Positions 5,835 to 6,725 of a DNA stretch of 6,725 nt are shown here, one piece after another. The notes below the pieces were generated by a model. The model was not told the DNA's origin, searched no databases, and was given only the letters and a program-made list of their open reading frames with translations. A program made the position numbers and the translations under genes. This DNA comes from Anaerolineales bacterium (GTDB lineage: Bacteria; Chloroflexota; Anaerolineae; Anaerolineales; UBA6663), in the NCBI GenBank assembly GCA_016789165.1, contig JAEURL010000436.1, forward strand, positions 1 to 6,725. The letters run 5' to 3'. Each line of letters begins with the position of its first letter. Position 1 is the stretch's first letter.

Positions 5835-6725
5835 TCAACGCGCCTCCAGGCCGCGCCAGTAGGCCTCCACGCGCCGCAGGCCCTCCTCGTACGACACCCG
5901 CGGCGCGAAGCCCAGCTCCTGGCGCGTCCGCGCCTGGCTGATGCGGTACTCGGAGCCGAGCATGCGCAGGGTGTCGCCGGTGAGCGGCGGCCGGGATTTG
6001 AGCCGCAGCAGGCGCCAGAGCGGCCCGCTGACGCCGGCCAGCAGGCGCGCGGCCCAGCGCGGCAGGGCGCGCGGCGGCGGCGCGCCCACGATGCGGGCCA
6101 GGTCGGTGAAGTATTGCCGCAGGGTGGCGGCCGTGCCGTCGTAGCCGTTGTAGGCCCGGCCCACGGCCTGGGGCAGGGCGGCGGCGCGCAGGAGGATATC
6201 CACCAGGTTGTCCACGTACACCAGACCTGGAATGTAATCGCCGCCGCCGATCAGGGCCGGGCTCCCGCGCCGCAGCGCCTGGGCGGCTTCGTGCACCCAC
6301 GGCCGCGAGCCAGGGCCGAAGACCTTGGAGGGCCGCACCACGCTGAGGGTCAGGCCCTGCTCGCGCTGGAACTGCCAGGCCAGGGCCTCCTGCTTCTGCT
6401 TGTACTCGCTGTAGACGCCGATCGGCCGGCCCAGCGCCAGATCCTCCACCAGCTCGCGCCGGCCGATGTGCTCGCCGTAGACCGCGCACGACGAGAGCAG
6501 CGCCACGCGCGCGCCCTGCCGGACGGCCTCCTGGAAAACGTGCCGGCTGCCATCGATCGTGACGCGCTCGTGCTCGGCGCGCGGCGCCCAGTCGCTGACC
6601 ACGGCCGCGGTGTGCAGGACCGTGCGCGCGCCGGCCAGGGCCGCGCGCACGTCAGCCGCGTGGGCGATATCGCCGCGGATCACGCGCACGCGCTCACCCC
6701 AGGCCGCGGGGACCGGCACGCCGGG
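5835..6725 (-). CDS. NAD(P)-dependent epimerase/dehydratase or 3-beta-HSD-like extended SDR, N-terminus missing
   Basis: The reading frame is open to the right edge of the window, giving 296 residues. The N-terminal Gly-rich NAD(P)-binding loop expected about 40-50 residues before the first visible motif is off the edge, so the in-frame GTG at 6719 is not the true start. Numbering from the edge, the fragment shows 'RVIRGDI' (cofactor-adjacent Asp 19), 'VLHTAA' (37-41), catalytic Ser in 'LLSSCAVYG' (78-79), the Y105-S-E-Y-K109 YxxxK motif, 'RPSKVFGPG' (131-139) and 'GLVYVDNLVDILLRA' (167-181). These are hallmarks of extended short-chain dehydrogenases. The 'HTAAVVSDW' and 'VYVDNL' wording is close to the sterol / 3-beta-hydroxysteroid dehydrogenase-like and nucleotide-sugar epimerase groups. 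The C-terminal part, 'LTGDTLRMLGSEYRISQARTRQELGFAPRVSYEEGL', is the usual substrate-domain end of this family. Substrate unknown. It is the first visible gene of the - strand cluster. Confidence 0.88.
   Translation of the reverse strand, partial: PGVPVPAAWGERVRVIRGDIAHAADVRAALAGARTVLHTAAVVSDWAPRAEHERVTIDGSRHVFQEAVRQGARVALLSSCAVYGEHIGRRELVEDLALGRPIGVYSEYKQKQEALAWQFQREQGLTLSVVRPSKVFGPGSRPWVHEAAQALRRGSPALIGGGDYIPGLVYVDNLVDILLRAAALPQAVGRAYNGYDGTAATLRQYFTDLARIVGAPPPRALPRWAARLLAGVSGPLWRLLRLKSRPPLTGDTLRMLGSEYRISQARTRQELGFAPRVSYEEGLRRVEAYWRGLEAR

Noticed and set aside
6717..6719. GTG as the start of the epimerase
   Set aside because: The frame continues to the window edge and the NAD(P)-binding loop that must precede the visible part is missing, so the true start is outside.

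Overview
This is a GC-rich bacterial window, densely coded and with very short gaps between genes. The protein style suggests an environmental Chloroflexota-like genome: a kinase with an N-terminal receiver domain, a lipoate ligase with the 'GGGAVYLD' motif variant, and an acetolactate-synthase-like TPP enzyme standing alone. That placement is inference; no rRNA or marker gene is present to confirm it. I see no mobile element, tRNA, rRNA or CRISPR array, and composition looks even from end to end.

Layout. The + strand (1-2169) carries a two-component signalling pair. First comes the 3' end of a HisKA_2/HWE-type sensor histidine kinase that enters from the left edge. Three bases after its stop codon begins a complete 672-residue cytoplasmic hybrid kinase with the order REC-PAS-GAF-HisKA-HATPase. 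The rest of the window (2184-6725) is on the - strand and reads, in transcription order: an extended SDR / NAD-dependent epimerase (its N-terminus lies off the right edge), a 570-residue TPP-dependent acetolactate-synthase-family enzyme, a NagD-like HAD phosphatase, and lipoate-protein ligase A. Gaps between these four are 72, 23 and 34 bases, so an operon is plausible.

The two convergent blocks meet at 2158-2195. The last 12 bases of the kinase gene and the last 12 bases of lplA are identical and form a perfect inverted repeat around a 14-base spacer. This probably acts as a shared bidirectional terminator.

Function. The signalling genes probably form a phosphorelay in which the truncated kinase phosphorylates the receiver domain of its neighbour. 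The metabolic genes do not spell out a known pathway. Lipoate ligase and a TPP enzyme recall 2-oxoacid dehydrogenase chemistry, but no E1/E2/E3 subunits are in view. The TPP enzyme has no regulatory small subunit or other branched-chain amino acid genes beside it. I find no convincing new system here; the items most worth a second look are the stop-codon palindrome and the altered cofactor motif of the TPP enzyme.
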